DNA from: Armillaria gallica
Lineage: Eukaryota; Basidiomycota; Agaricomycetes; Agaricales; Physalacriaceae
DNA: 64,000 nucleotides
NCBI GenBank assembly: GCA_037576215.1
Contig: JBANDB010000001.1
Location: 3,348,001-3,412,000 of the forward strand
Direction: 5' to 3'
Shown here: one piece after another, positions 18,549-29,060 of the stretch
Position numbering within the stretch: the stretch's first letter is position 1
Layout: each line of letters opens with the position of its first letter
The notes under the pieces: generated by a model
Told to the model about the DNA's origin: nothing
What the model saw: the letters and a program-made list of their open reading frames with translations, nothing else
The model's database searches: none
Program-made: the position numbers and the translations under genes

Positions 18549-19610
18549 TCACAGTGTTTGTGTATCTGCTAACATGTTAGTCTGTAGTGAGCATGATCTA
18601 AACAGGTGAAACTTATGATAATACAGTGGGCTGGCCATCCTCCTTATGCCATGCCACATAGAGGTAACACAAAGCCAGGCCAATAACTTTCTCAGAGCAG
18701 AGCAGATCCAGAGAGTCTGGAAGGATGAAGGGAAGGTCATTATGGTTTCTAATATAAGGCAAGCTTAGTCTCTAAGATAATAATGATAGGGTGCGAGCAC
18801 ATACTCTGCGACACTGTGCTCAATCTTCTTTGTCTTTTGCTCCCACTTGGCTTGTTTATCCAGGGTGAGGGCATCCCACCAGGCTTTCACTGTCAGCTGA
18901 TACTCCCTGCCCAGATTCTTCAAATCAAGAGATCCTTTGTTGTCTTTAGCATCTTTGCTGCCACCTTCATGCCTAGCACGACACTTCTCAGCAAGGAAAA
19001 GCTTGATGTTGGCTTTTTTTCTCCAACTCAAACCACTGATGTCCAGTCAGGTTGCCAGAGAAATGTAGCATCTTGGCAAGCTGGTGGATGGCATCAGATG
19101 TACATTTGGCATTGTGGGGATTCTCAGTAGGTTTCAGTCCATTGAGAGAAGGAGGCACTTTGGAAGAATCCATCCTTGGCTTCGAGGATTCTGAGCTCTT
19201 GACATTATTGAGGTGGTCAGCACAGTTTTTGAATCCTTTGTGAAAGTTGTCCTAGCCAATGATCAGATTTATTCAGAAAAATGAATTAACCAGACATATC
19301 TCCCATTGTTTCCAGCTATGCATATTCAAGTCAATGAGGTTGCCGTTGTCAAAGCAAGTGTGGTCGAAGATATTGCAAATGAGAGTGTTCTGCAAGGCAA
19401 CCAAAGCATTTTGGTCCTCTTGCTCGATCTGTTTCCATGAAACCAGCCATGGATTGAGCCATCGATACTTGTCCAAGTAGATTGGAACCTTTTCATCAAA
19501 GACTTGGCTCTGCTTTCACTTGAGAGGACAAGACTTCCATCAAAGGTCCATCTCCTCCAGGTTGTGCTTGTTTTTGGAATGTGGGTTCATGCTGGTGTTG
19601 GCCATGGAGA
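18549..19610 (-). pseudogene. Decayed ORF group of unknown family
   Basis: Three neighbouring minus-strand frames read in order as one broken protein: MANTSMNPHS near 19606, then KYRWLNPWLVSWKQIEQEDQ (19476-19273), SSKVPPSLNGLKPTENPHN (19173-18988) and AWWDALTLDKQAKWEQKTKK (19031-18765). Stops interrupt the first part. The content is lysine- and tryptophan-rich. I do not recognise the family; it could be a lost host gene or a transposon-carried ORF. Confidence 0.4.
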
Positions 19611-20051
19611 ATTGTTGAGGAAAGATAGCAAGGTAGAGAGGAAAATCAGAACAAAGTTCAGAGTAGGCAAACCACTCAGGTTCACCTCCTTTATCACTCT
19701 CTCAAAGTTGAGCCACTATTGTCCTGTTTCAGTGTGATGGTCAAAAGAAGCACTGACATGAAAATTTGAAACTGACCCCTGTTGGTCTGGGCTCCTTGGT
19801 TACTTTGTTGCTCTAGACATTGATGCAGTATTGTCTGTACATAGATGTATTCAACTTTGATTTACAAAAGTTGACAGGACAGAGCACCTACTATATTCTC
19901 TTCCCGACAGCTACAGAGATGAATCTGAAGCAAGGGATAACCCTTAGCGATGAGTTCTTCTTGAAATTCTTGTCCACAACATTGATTGAGTACAAGATAC
20001 ACATTATATGTCTGTAGATACCATGACTATACAATATTACATGCAATATAT

Positions 20052-21440
20052 TCAAATATAGCAAGCACATTTGTGACTCAATGGATCACATCCCATATAA
20101 CTGTGCTTGGCAGGTTGACAATTTTCTAGCATGTCTTCATCGTCAGAAATCATGATAATCTCATATTCCTTGGGACATGAAGTTCCAAGTAAACTCAACT
20201 TTCTCATATTGATCTCCTTCATGATTGCGCCCTTCTCATCCTTGTCATCTGATAATTCAAAAATGGGAGTTTTTGTGCAAGCCTTGCCCTTCTCAACCCT
20301 AGGTGCAGGCTTGTCATTGGAGAGATTAATGAACATGCCTTTTTCTTGGGTGATCTTCACATGAGTACCTGCACCAATCCATTTTGACATGTCAAAATCT
20401 ACTTTGGGATATTGATATCAGTTTTCTAAAATAAAAATAAAACATTGCCCTGACTCACTTTCCAGCACAGGATCAGGACCTTTGATCACTAAAATATCCA
20501 GAGTGGAAGGGCCAGCCTCCCTGTTCCCATGGTCAACATCTACTTGATAGAGAAATATCAGTAATTAATATGGTGGTGGGCATAGCATGATCACATACCA
20601 CCAGCATGAACCAAATCTGATCTGTCTTCTGATGCTGTCCAATGTAAATGCCTTGAAGCAAACTATTCCAATATGATGACTCATACCTTGAGCAACTTGG
20701 ATGCGAACAGCACTATTCCGAGTGCTGCATGTGTCACTGCCTTCTGCTGTAAATGAACTCAGTCTTGTGTGCATTCATCTATGACAAATGCAAGCCTAAT
20801 TACCTTGTTGAGTGGATTGGCCTTGTTCAATGTCCACTACTTCCCATGTATCCACAATGCCTAGGATAATTAGAAAGCTGAAGCTGGAGCAGCATCAAGT
20901 ACAGACCTAGATCATTGCCACTGTCCTTCTCCAACAAAAGCTCAATAGTCTCTTCCAACTTATCAATCCTGTTGCTCAAATGATTCACCTCCTTTGCAGC
21001 CTGACACCCTTTGTCCCACATAAGCATCAGGCCCTCAAACAGTGCCTAGTTCTCAGCTGTTAGTGGCCCTTGGAGTGCTCTGGATGGGCATGTTCCTTCA
21101 CCCGGTCCACTATCAGGATCTTCCCTCATACACTTATAAAAATCATCAGGCATAAATCAGTTGCAAAGAAAAGAGTTCGCTCACCTGCACTCATTCATCT
21201 CTGAGCTGACATCAGCTACTACAACCTTGTGATATGGTAGCACAAATCTCGTGGACATGGATATTACCAGCCTTGTTTCAGGTGAGCAGTTTGTCATATT
21301 GTCGCTGGTTGAGATTATTGAACACGGTGCATAGCAGCTGTAGAAAGCTTTCTCAGTCTCTCTCCTCAGCAGAAATTCAGAGAGTGAGATCATCACAGCT
21401 GAGTATATGAAAGAGTCGAAGCATGATATCAAGAAAGGAC
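20052..21440 (-). pseudogene. Decayed intron-containing ORF group, unknown family
   Basis: Several minus-strand frames in series: 21432-21181, 21027-20827 with a heptad-like stretch (VNHLSNRIDKLEETIELLLE) that would form a coiled coil, 20774-20565, and 20390-20052 with acidic patches (FELSDDKDEKG, IMISDDEDM). GT...AG-like breaks separate them. This looks like one multi-exon gene that has decayed. No catalytic motif is visible. Confidence 0.35.
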
Positions 21441-21734
21441 TAGGAGAAGGTCTTAGTATTGAAGACTGAGTAACTAATGTATCAAATGCAAGTACGTGCT
21501 TTTACATATAGAAATGAAACTTCAGACCTTGATCACAATAGTTCACCTAACAGCAGAAGGCCTGAGGGCCAGGTCCCAAGCTTGAACAATAAAGGTGACA
21601 ACAAGTCCATTGACTGTTTCGAGGAGACAACATTTCTAGCTGTGCATATGCTCATGAGGCGCAGGCCATGCAGCAACACACTCACCATCTTTTTGGCCAA
21701 TTCATCGCACATAATGTGTGGAAAGAAGAAGAAA

Positions 21735-21893
21735 AAGGCATGAGAAAGTTTTAGTCATCCACTATATCATCCCCAGATTTATTAACTCTGTTAAAGCTGA
21801 CTCAGATGTATGGTCCGCATGTCCAAGTCAGCTTTAACAGAGTTAAGAAATCTGAGTCCAATATCCTTGGCTGACCAACACTTTCTCATGCCT
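21735..21893. repeat. Long imperfect palindrome with a perfect 21-bp stem
   Basis: TTAACTCTGTTAAAGCTGACT (21782-21802) is followed 23 bases later by its exact reverse complement (21826-21846). The symmetry continues outward through CAGATTT / AAATCTG and, with mismatches, to AAGGCATGAGAAAGT at 21735 and its complement ending near 21893. A fold-back of this size suggests a small fold-back element or an inverted duplication made by template switching. Confidence 0.7.
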
Positions 21894-23104
21894 TCCACTT
21901 CTGCCATTTACTTCCATCTACTAGTATGTACATATCAGCAGCACATAGTAGAAACAATAATATATTTACAATGCATCGACTTTTCAGCCAACCTCTTTGC
22001 AAGCCCTAAGACTGATTATGCAGATATAATGCTCTTGAATCAGGTAAATCACATCCTAGGGTGTTCAAACTGTCACTAAGTATTGATATTATCAGTATTG
22101 GAATCTGTTCATTGACGTCGAAGCAGCCAAAGATTCAAAGACAGACACCGAGAACGAACAAGATGATTTCATCAACAATATGGAAGCAGACGGTATGTGG
22201 CTCTCATCTGGTCACCTATTCCTTGATTTGACAGCTACACAGATATCCTGCATGGCTCAGATACAGCAACGGTGCATCATGAAAGCAGGGCCGAATTCAC
22301 TGTCACAGATGAATCTCAGGAGATCATGCAGTATGTGGCTGAGGTCATTGAGTGCACCAAAAAAAGGCATTGTGTGGAGCTCGATTCGATCAGAGCTTCA
22401 TCTTCTCCAGTCCAGGCTTCCTCAGACAGTGGCTTTTTATGGAGGGTTCGATGTAAGGTGCAGGCACCACATTTCTGTTGTTCTCATGTTAACTTGTGGT
22501 TAGTGAGGTTGTTAGGACAAACTTGTAATGTGTCTCATGAGAGCTGACACACTAAAGGACATTCTCATTTGTGCATTTGCCATTGCAACAGCATGTAACT
22601 GGGTTTATTTTCAATGTCACTCACTCAGCCCACCATTGAGGATCTTTCTGGCTGCATCCACGGCTGTTGTTAAAGCCCAGGGCAAACCCATTTTTGAGGA
22701 GATTCTGGTTGAAGAACAGGCAGCAATATTGAACATGTGAGGCAGCTAGATGATTGATGTGCATGACTGGATCATCATTACGAAGGGTATCTACTGACAG
22801 TATTTTGGATGCATATTGGCATGCCACAATTGGGGATTAAATGTTCTTGTTATCCCTTGTCTTTTTTCAGCAGAGGAATGAGGTCACAAGAAGAGGGCCC
22901 AAACCATTTAGGAGTTGCTTGTTCTTGGTCATGCACCCCAATGCTTTGGCATGAGCCAGTAGATCCATTCCATCATGAAACCCTCACTGAATTCTAAACC
23001 TGAGGTCAACCAAGGGCTTTTGGTACTGGAATGTGAACATGATAGTATTGTATAGGTGACTACCACCTCACTGAAAATCCTTGCTCTCTTCCATCAGAGC
23101 ATGC

Positions 23105-24555
23105 TGATGAGCCTCCAGGCTCTGTACACTCATAAATTTGCAGACTCATAATGATCTAGCAATATTCTGCCCCTTCTGAACCTCCATATCAAAGCTCAGC
23201 CATGATTGCCAGGCTCTTTGATTATGAATCCTATTAAACCCATTCCAAAATCATTCTGAATCCTCATCCCAGACTTTCCAGATCATTTGAAATAGCTGTA
23301 AAAGACTTGAATCCTGTTACGCAACTCTAATGACAAGTTAGCGAACTATTATAATTCACTACAGTCAGCAGCAGTTCAAGCCTTACCAAGGCTGTTTACT
23401 TTGCACAGTTCATAGCTTAGTAAATGTGCAGGAAGTTCGCTTTGCAGCAGCCTTGAACAGTAACTGAAGTTACATGCACAGTTGCATAGTTCTTAAAGTT
23501 GCACAGCTGCTGACAGATCTCAACTCAGCATTAGTAAATAAAGGACAAGAATACTCTATTTCACAGTAAATAGTTCGCTTGTGTTGTGAATTAACAAGGC
23601 AAGGACAAATGTAGCTTACCTACAAGTAATTCTCAAAGTAGTATAAAAGTAACTAACTAAAAGTACAAAAGAGAGGAAGGAGACAAACCCCAGGGAGTTA
23701 CTTGCCCACAAGTACACTACCTTACACACCTCCCAGATCCGATACACACACCTGAAGTTATTGCTTCTCTACTGTTCATTAGAGAAATAATACTTAGCAA
23801 ACTTTCCCTTTGCTAATCAAAGTTAGCTATAACTTCACATGCTTACCTCTGCTCCAAAAACTTTGCTAGGAAACCTTTACTGGTTACCCTTGCGAAGCAT
23901 CCTTGACATTTTAAGTTTGCTTGCATACCTGTGCGCTTTAAAGAGCAATCCAAAGTTAGGATTGAAGCCCTTTAGCCACTAACAACCCAGTACTACCGTT
24001 TCTGAACTTAGGAAACAGCACCACTTAACTCTTATAGAGTTAGACACCTTGGGGCCTTAGCTACCTTTCTCATAGAAGAGAAAGTTCACTACCATTGCCC
24101 TTGTGATTCGACTCAAGATTGATACTGACTTGCTTGATATTAGGATAGTTTAGAGCTATATCTTGCTTGCATATATTTTATCTTGGACAAAACCTCGCTC
24201 ACATCTAGAGCACCAGCTTCATTAACTCACATAGAGTTCTCCAACCGAATCCACAGCTAGAATTTCAACACCACATAGTTTGCGCTGCATCTAGGTCACC
24301 CTGCTCAGCATACATCCATGTTTACACATCCCTTCCCTTCTAGGAAAGTTCGCATATCTACTTTGAGCCTCTGAACAGCCTTCAGAGAATCATAACAAAG
24401 TGTAGCAATACTTCGCTACACCACCAGGAAGCTATAGTCATCGCATGGAGGTGCAAGACTAGACTCACTAGAACCTGCCTGCAGATTCTGTGTTTGATTA
24501 CACTCGCTGTTACAGGTCTTGTGTTTTCTGCCTGCAGGAGTCTCTAGGTTCATCA
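23105..24555 (+). mobile_element. Complete solo LTR, family B (1451 bp)
   Basis: Starts TGATGAGCCT, ends AGGTTCATCA, flanked by a perfect 4-bp duplication ATGC (23101-23104 and 24556-24559). TATAAAAG at 23642-23649 gives the direction. The first ~50 bp match the family A LTR at 5927, while the 3' half matches the LTR cut off at the left edge of the window (1-711). No protein frame is credible. It splits an Spt5/KOW-like pseudogene. Confidence 0.8.
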
Positions 24556-24626
24556 ATGCACCCAACTATCTTAGAGGCAGAGCACCAGGTTCCCTGTCCA
24601 GCAGAGTGGCACTTTCAAATGGATGA

Positions 24627-26264
24627 TGATGAGCCTAGACTTCCATGGCAATGGCAACACCCAAAACCCGGAGAGAGCTTAGGCAATTAACATAGCAACA
24701 CAGCAATCAAGGCAATGTGTGTGCGAGTGGTTCAGTGCACCTCCACGCGGTCAATTTCTCAATAACGCAAGATACACTGCGACTTTTTAGTCAGCGAAGT
24801 AGTACTCTTGGTCAAGGAGTACTAATAGATGTTGGCTGTAAGCCAGGAAGGATCTTGATAAACGAGATGAGACAGAATCTGGTATGACTTGAATACCAAG
24901 AAACCGTGATAGAAACTGCAAAAATGGTCTAGAGATCACAAATATGGATCTAGAAATCATAGCAACATGCTAGAAATCGTGACAATGGACTAGAAATCGT
25001 GGGGAGGGACTGCAAATCATGGGGAGGGACTAGAAATTGTTGCGATACTCTGGAAATCATGGGGAGGGAATAGAAGACGTCGAAATAGCCTAGTAAATGT
25101 GGCTTGGGGGTGTACCTAATATTGTGAGTCGAAACAATAGCAATAAACGTACAGAGACTGCAAGAAACTGGTAGAAATCATGATAACTGAGGTGCTGAGT
25201 GGGGTGCTGCGGCAATAGATGCACAGCAACTCCAAACAATGATAAAGATGAGGGTGATCCTATGGAGCTGAACTGGGCCTACACAGAGGCAATACTGAAC
25301 TGGGTGATGAAAATGATGGTGATGTAGAAGGTGAAAGCGATGAAACAATCCTATTTGGTGAAAGTGAAGCAATGTTGTGGCATTAAAAGACAAAAGCAAG
25401 TTATTGATGCAAGATTTCATGTATTGGTGCAACCAACAACGTTTAAAGAGTAAAGCAAGCGGTGGGGAATAACTTGGAGTGACCGTAGCTGACTGGTAAT
25501 GCCGTAGCCTCATAAACTGAGTAAGAACTAACTCCAAAAATGTGGTATCTACCTAGTTTTTATACTACAAGTACGATTTTATAAATAGAATATTCTTCGG
25601 AGCCTTAGTAAGGCTGTAAGTCCTTGGCTTTTGTAATAGCCGTAGTAAACATATGGTATCTGTGGTTCTAAAGTAACAGCAAGTCCTTGATGTTGCTGTG
25701 TATGGATGTGAACCATGTGGTTTTATTGAGCGATGAGCGGATCATAAGGTGCTGTGTAGCTGCAGATTATTGAGCTGCAGTTGCCATGCTGAGGTGTATG
25801 TGTGGGGCAACGATAATTCAAAGTCTTGGCACTGTAACAGCCTTAGTAAATGCGGTCTATAGTTGCCATAGCTGTAATTATCGTAGCTGGGAGGGTACTC
25901 GCATCAATCATGTCATTTCATTAAATGATTGATGAGCACATCAACCAGATGCTTCTGAGTGATGTAGCAACTCTGTTCTAGGATGATTGTCGATCAAAGG
26001 TGCCTTGCCATGATGGCATACGGTAATTGTGATGCGAGGCGAGCTGGGAAGGATAACGGAGTGTGTGAGGAGTGGATGTCACAGACTACAGTTTTAGGAC
26101 TGTATCTGGGTGTTTGTGGCTTATACTGCAAAAATCTGTGGTATTATCGAGAGTTGGCAGTGTTATGGAGTATGTGGGGATTATAATGGCATCATTTTGA
26201 AGGTATTGGGTGATGAATGGATAAATCCGTGAATTCTGAGCCTACAGAGCCTGGAGGCTCATCA
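24627..26264 (-). mobile_element. Solo LTR, family A, inverted copy (1638 bp)
   Basis: Starts TGATGAGCCT and ends AGGCTCATCA, with perfect 4-bp flanks ATGA (24623-24626 and 26265-26268). It is the reverse complement of 5927-7516 over its whole length, with the TATA box now at 25564-25557 on the minus strand. Removing it rejoins the Spt5-like frame (HFQMDD then EPIVMLGG). Confidence 0.8.
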
Positions 26265-26482
26265 ATGAACCCATCGTGATGTTGGGTGGGCCACAGCACG
26301 ATTGCATAGGTATTATCTCTGAGATCCATGAACATGGTCTGGAGATTAGTTTGAACGATGGATCAGGGACCCATCACTGCCCTTTCCTTTGGGCAGAAAA
26401 AGTCTTTTCCACTGGGGATTACGTTCACTGCATGGACAATGATAGAGAAGGATTCGTCCAAACTGTGGATGTGTTTCAAGTA

Positions 26483-26787
26483 CTCATGTCTCGTGTTTTC
26501 ACATATGGATTCATGGTATTCACATCATATCTGCTTCCATTCCCTCTCCTTTCAAGAGATCCCTACCAGCTTAAAGCCATAGCATCTAGTACTTGACTAC
26601 CAAGCAGTACTACTTTGCAGACTTAAAGTCACAGTGTATACTTGCATATAGAGGAATTGATTTACTGCACAGAGGTGCCCTGAACCCACTCGCACACATG
26701 ATTGCCTTGATTGCCATGCTACTATGTTAATTACCCAATCTCATTCTGAGTTGATGTTGCCATTGCCATGGAAGTCTAGGCTCATCA
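26483..26787 (+). mobile_element. 3' fragment of a family A LTR
   Basis: From about 26483 the sequence follows the last ~300 bp of 5927-7516, ending CCATGGAAGTCTAGGCTCATCA at 26787. The 5' part is missing. It runs directly on from the Spt5-like pseudogene and points toward an inverted copy that starts at 27365. Confidence 0.6.
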
Positions 26788-27364
26788 GCGGTATCTGGTA
26801 CTAATTCATTGCTAGATTTGATGGGTTCTTCTTGTCAGTAATTGGTGAATGAGGTGGATTCTACATGGTAGCTTCCGAAAGCTTGTCTGGAATAAGGTGT
26901 GCCTAGGGCTGTTCCATAATTTGAACCAAAGAGTTCAGTGGTTACTTCAGTTTCTTCAGTGTCTTCTGGTTCAGAGAATGACAAGTTTTCTCTGTTAGAG
27001 ATGTCTAGTTCTTTGGGGAATGGGGATGTGGGAGATTCAATGAAAGACCCAGGAATGGGACTACAAGGGGATACTGGTAATGGGGTTTCTGTAGCAATAG
27101 TTGAAGATGACACTTCAGGCAATGCTAAATGGGCTGTATATTCTTGTAACTGAAGACATGCAAATGTATTTTGAAGTCCTCTGCCTGGAACTGGGACATA
27201 AGGTGTTTTACATTCAAATTTTCATGAAATAGTGAAGAATTTGGGTTCACAGCAAGTATGAGCTCGCTACAAAGGGTGAATTTAAAGGTGATAGGAGTAT
27301 ATAAAGGCAATCAAAGAATTGATCTGGGATGTGAACTAATCCCCCTCACAGTGGGCTCCAGAGA
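26788..27364 (-). pseudogene. Internal leader and gag-like start of a family A retrotransposon
   Basis: The LTR at 27365-30427 ends, on the minus strand, in AGGCTCATTA followed by TCTCTGGAGCCCACTG, where a primer site should be (TGG is the complement of a tRNA CCA end). Downstream are frames at 27310-27125 and 27122-26835. The latter is Ser/Thr/Pro/Glu-rich (SFSEPEDTEETEVTTELFG), like gag N-termini. The element is then cut at 26787. This is the only internal sequence seen for family A. Confidence 0.4.
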
Positions 27365-27683
27365 TAATGAGCCTAGACTTTCATGGCAATGACAACACCA
27401 ACTCAGAATGAGATTGGGCAATTAACATAGTAGCATGGCAATCAAGGTGATCATGTGTGCAAGTGGGTTCAGGACACCTCTGTGCAGTAAATCAATTCCT
27501 CTATATGCAAGTATACACTGTGACTTTAAGTCAGTGAAGTAGTACTGCTTGGTAGTTGAGTACTAGATGTTCTGGCTGTAAGCTGGTAGGGATCTCTCAA
27601 AATGAGAGAGGATGGAATCAGGTATGACATAAATACCATGAATCTATATGAGAAAATGTGAGACAAGACTGGAAAACATTGCT

Positions 27684-27702
27684 AGACAGTGATACACTGT
27701 CT
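27684..27702. repeat. Short perfect hairpin at the edge of the nested insert
   Basis: AGACAGTG, a 3-base loop, then CACTGTCT. It lies where family A homology stops and the ACTAGT-rich insert begins, so it may mark the insert's end. Confidence 0.4.
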
Positions 27703-29060
27703 ATGTGTTCGCACCTAGATTTTGCGATTTTATAACAATACTATTGCAGATCTATCCTACATCAGTGATACTGAGAGGACTATAGCTGAGGCTTCAAGCT
27801 GATAGTTAGACTAGTATGTGACTAGTAGAGCCAGGACTTAAATGCAATACCACTAGTGGGTTAAATCTACCAGCCAGCCATACTAGTGACTTGAATGCTA
27901 ACAGAGCTAGGTAAATACAGCCACTAGTGGACAAGTAACATGACTAGTGCACCAAACAAGAGGCAGAGGATACAAATCTCATAAAGTTAGGTCACTAGTG
28001 GGCTGATCTGGGCATAAACGCCTAAGTCAGGTTAACTAGTCATGTGGCAATCTTAAAACAGGATTTAGAAATGAATTAGCAATGGATTAACCTTGCAGCA
28101 GATCTGACTAGTGCGATACAGATCCATTATGATTGGCACTAGTATAGCCAGGCTGTGCCTTCAATCATGATTGACAGCTGTTACAGACATGCTCACCTGG
28201 CTACTTATTTATCCTTGACACTAGTGGAGTGTCACTGGGCCCAGGACATGGAATACAACTGCTAGCAGAGCTTCTAGGCTCACTAGTCAGCAAGTGACCT
28301 TTTCTAGACCAACTATTGTGTGATTATTCACCATTATTCATGACTAGCCAAGAAATCCTTATCAGTAATACCTCTCTAGTCAGTTATTTATATCTTAATC
28401 ATACCTTGTTTGTCAGTATATAAGTAGTAGAATAGGTGAATGCGCAGCTCAGGCAAGCTATCCCCACAATTGTAACCTACTAGTCAGTATCTAGTGCCTC
28501 AATTAAAGGCTTTTGTGCTTAACCTCGACAAAGCGGCTGCTAGTCATTAAGTTACCCATAGCATTGAGTGAATAGAAGTGTCTTAGAGCAATCTTTCATG
28601 TCCTGCAAAGGCCAAGAGTGTTTCAAAGTTAGTTTAAGCAAGTTCTCAAAGTTTAAAGTATTATTCTTAGGCCAAGAGCACCACTAGTCTGCCTAGAAAG
28701 TGACTAGTCAAGTATTTATTCACTTGTAAGACATTATAGGGCCAAAAGAGCCACTAGTTCAAAGCAGTCCCAGTCAGAGCAAGTGCAGTAGCTCAAGTCG
28801 AGTCACTATTCATCCAATTGTGTCTTACAAACCCTGCTAATACAAGTAGTACACTTGTATAGCTCACTAGTAACGAAATAAAATGTCTTTAAACAACTTT
28901 CCTATTATTGAAGTCTGCAGAGTGCTTCTATCATACTCAAAACACCCAAATTCAATACATTGGTGATAGGTGTAGAGTTAGTGATTGGTTTAGTGTTGTT
29001 GGTGTTCATTGCCAGCCTCTAGTCCATTTGCCACTTGCCATTACCAAGCACATCAACAGT
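27690..29060 (+). mobile_element. ACTAGT-rich nested insert, LTR-like
   Basis: It contains 17 copies of the palindrome ACTAGT between 27809 and 28871. A TATATAAG box near 28420, an AATAAA at about 28875 and the absence of coding frames suggest a promoter-bearing LTR or other non-coding transposon. The ends are not certain: homology to the host LTR stops near 27680 and resumes near 29060, and TTGGTGATAGG near 28961 could be a primer site. It belongs to a different family from all the others here. Confidence 0.5.

Larger units (their letters stand above)
22100..26490 (+). pseudogene. Spt5/KOW-like protein pseudogene, split by two LTR insertions
   Basis: Piece 1 (22100-23104) has YWNLFIDVEAAKDSKTD with acidic residues, a possible intron, and DWIIITKGIY further on. 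Piece 2 (24556-24626) reads MHPTILEAEHQVPCPAEWHF. Piece 3 (from 26269) continues in frame with LGGPQHDCIGIISEIHEHG, EISLNDGSGTHHC and FSTGDYVHCMDNDREGFVQTVD. The acid-rich start and the GDYV...REGFVQ repeat fit the expanded Spt5/KOW-like family of mushrooms. The LTRs at 23105-24555 and 24627-26264 interrupt it, and stops occur in piece 1. Family assignment rests on pattern memory only. Confidence 0.5.
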
